Positions 5,921 to 5,984 of a stretch of DNA of 5,984 nucleotides are shown here, piece after piece. The position numbers were made by a program, and so were the translations under genes. The stretch is from Candidatus Aenigmatarchaeota archaeon (GTDB lineage Archaea > Aenigmatarchaeota > Aenigmatarchaeia > QMZP01), in the NCBI GenBank assembly GCA_003663445.1, contig QMZZ01000026.1, positions 1-5,984 on the forward strand, given 5' to 3'. The notes beneath the pieces were generated by a model, which had not been told where the DNA came from, did not search any database, and saw only the letters and a program-made list of their open reading frames with translations. Position 1 is the first letter of the stretch. Each line of letters starts with the position of its first letter.

Positions 5921-5984
5921 ATTTGATGGGACCGGAGGGATTTTTGTTCTTTTCGCACCCTCGACAACCGGGTTTTTGCCATCG
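5913..5984 (-). CDS. Possible 3' end of an upstream gene (partial, unidentified)
   Basis: One minus-strand frame enters at the right edge and ends at a TAA (5915-5913) inside the AbrB-ACT TATA box. Its 23 codons read PGCRGC then PSGPIKFL, a protein-like end with a CxxC pair such as metal-binding proteins carry. A second frame also enters the window and ends in TAA at 5892-5890, overlapping the AbrB-ACT ATG by one base (TAATG). The third frame is continuous with AbrB-ACT itself. With 94 bases I cannot decide which is real, or whether any is. I do not recognise the gene. Confidence 0.3.
   Translation of the reverse strand, partial: RWQKPGCRGCEKNKNPSGPIKFL

Noticed and set aside
5940..5978. T-runs on the plus strand that look like an archaeal terminator
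   Set aside because: No plus-strand gene ends here, and on the minus strand these are A-runs in possible coding sequence.
1..5984. A hidden mobile element, CRISPR array or novel defence system
   Set aside because: Almost every base is accounted for by conserved polymerase genes and one small regulator; no spaced repeats, terminal inverted repeats or transposase-like frames were seen.

Overview
The window is archaeal chromosomal DNA. All five recognisable genes are on the minus strand. Four form the start of the canonical archaeal RNA polymerase operon, read right to left: rpoH, rpoB2 (B''), rpoB1 (B') and rpoA1 (A'), with rpoA1 cut off by the left edge. A polymerase B subunit split into two genes is typical of euryarchaeal lineages such as methanogens, haloarchaea and Archaeoglobus relatives, so I infer a euryarchaeon. 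Frequent AGA/AGG arginine and ATA isoleucine codons and many charged residues fit a thermophile-leaning lineage. I cannot name the genus.

Layout. 5913-5984: the edge of something upstream; the best candidate is the last 23 codons of a Cys-containing protein. 5890-5495: a 131-residue regulator-like protein with an N-terminal SpoVT/AbrB DNA-binding domain and a C-terminal ACT-like domain, preceded by a TATA box placed so that its transcript should be leaderless. 5494-5439: a 56-base AT-rich gap holding a likely TATA box for the polymerase operon. 5438-1: rpoH, rpoB2, rpoB1 and rpoA1. Adjacent genes overlap by 4 bases (ATGA) at the first two junctions and are separated by 2 bases at the third. 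The ribosome-binding sites of the last three genes lie in the final codons of the gene before.

The four polymerase genes encode parts of one enzyme: A' carries the catalytic Asp triad, B'' and B' together make the second-largest subunit, and H is the Rpb5-like assembly and jaw subunit. Tight overlaps and embedded Shine-Dalgarno sites suggest translational coupling that would keep subunit output balanced. The AbrB-ACT gene lies upstream on the same strand with no visible terminator after it, so it could be co-transcribed with the operon or regulate it; neither is shown by sequence alone.

The core is ordinary. The points worth a second look are the AbrB-ACT protein next to the polymerase operon, a Glu-rich tail on RpoH whose codons also supply the rpoB2 ribosome-binding site, a hairpin that would sequester the rpoB1 ribosome-binding site, and a few substitutions in otherwise well-conserved polymerase motifs. 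I saw no RNA genes, mobile elements, CRISPR arrays or convincing plus-strand genes.
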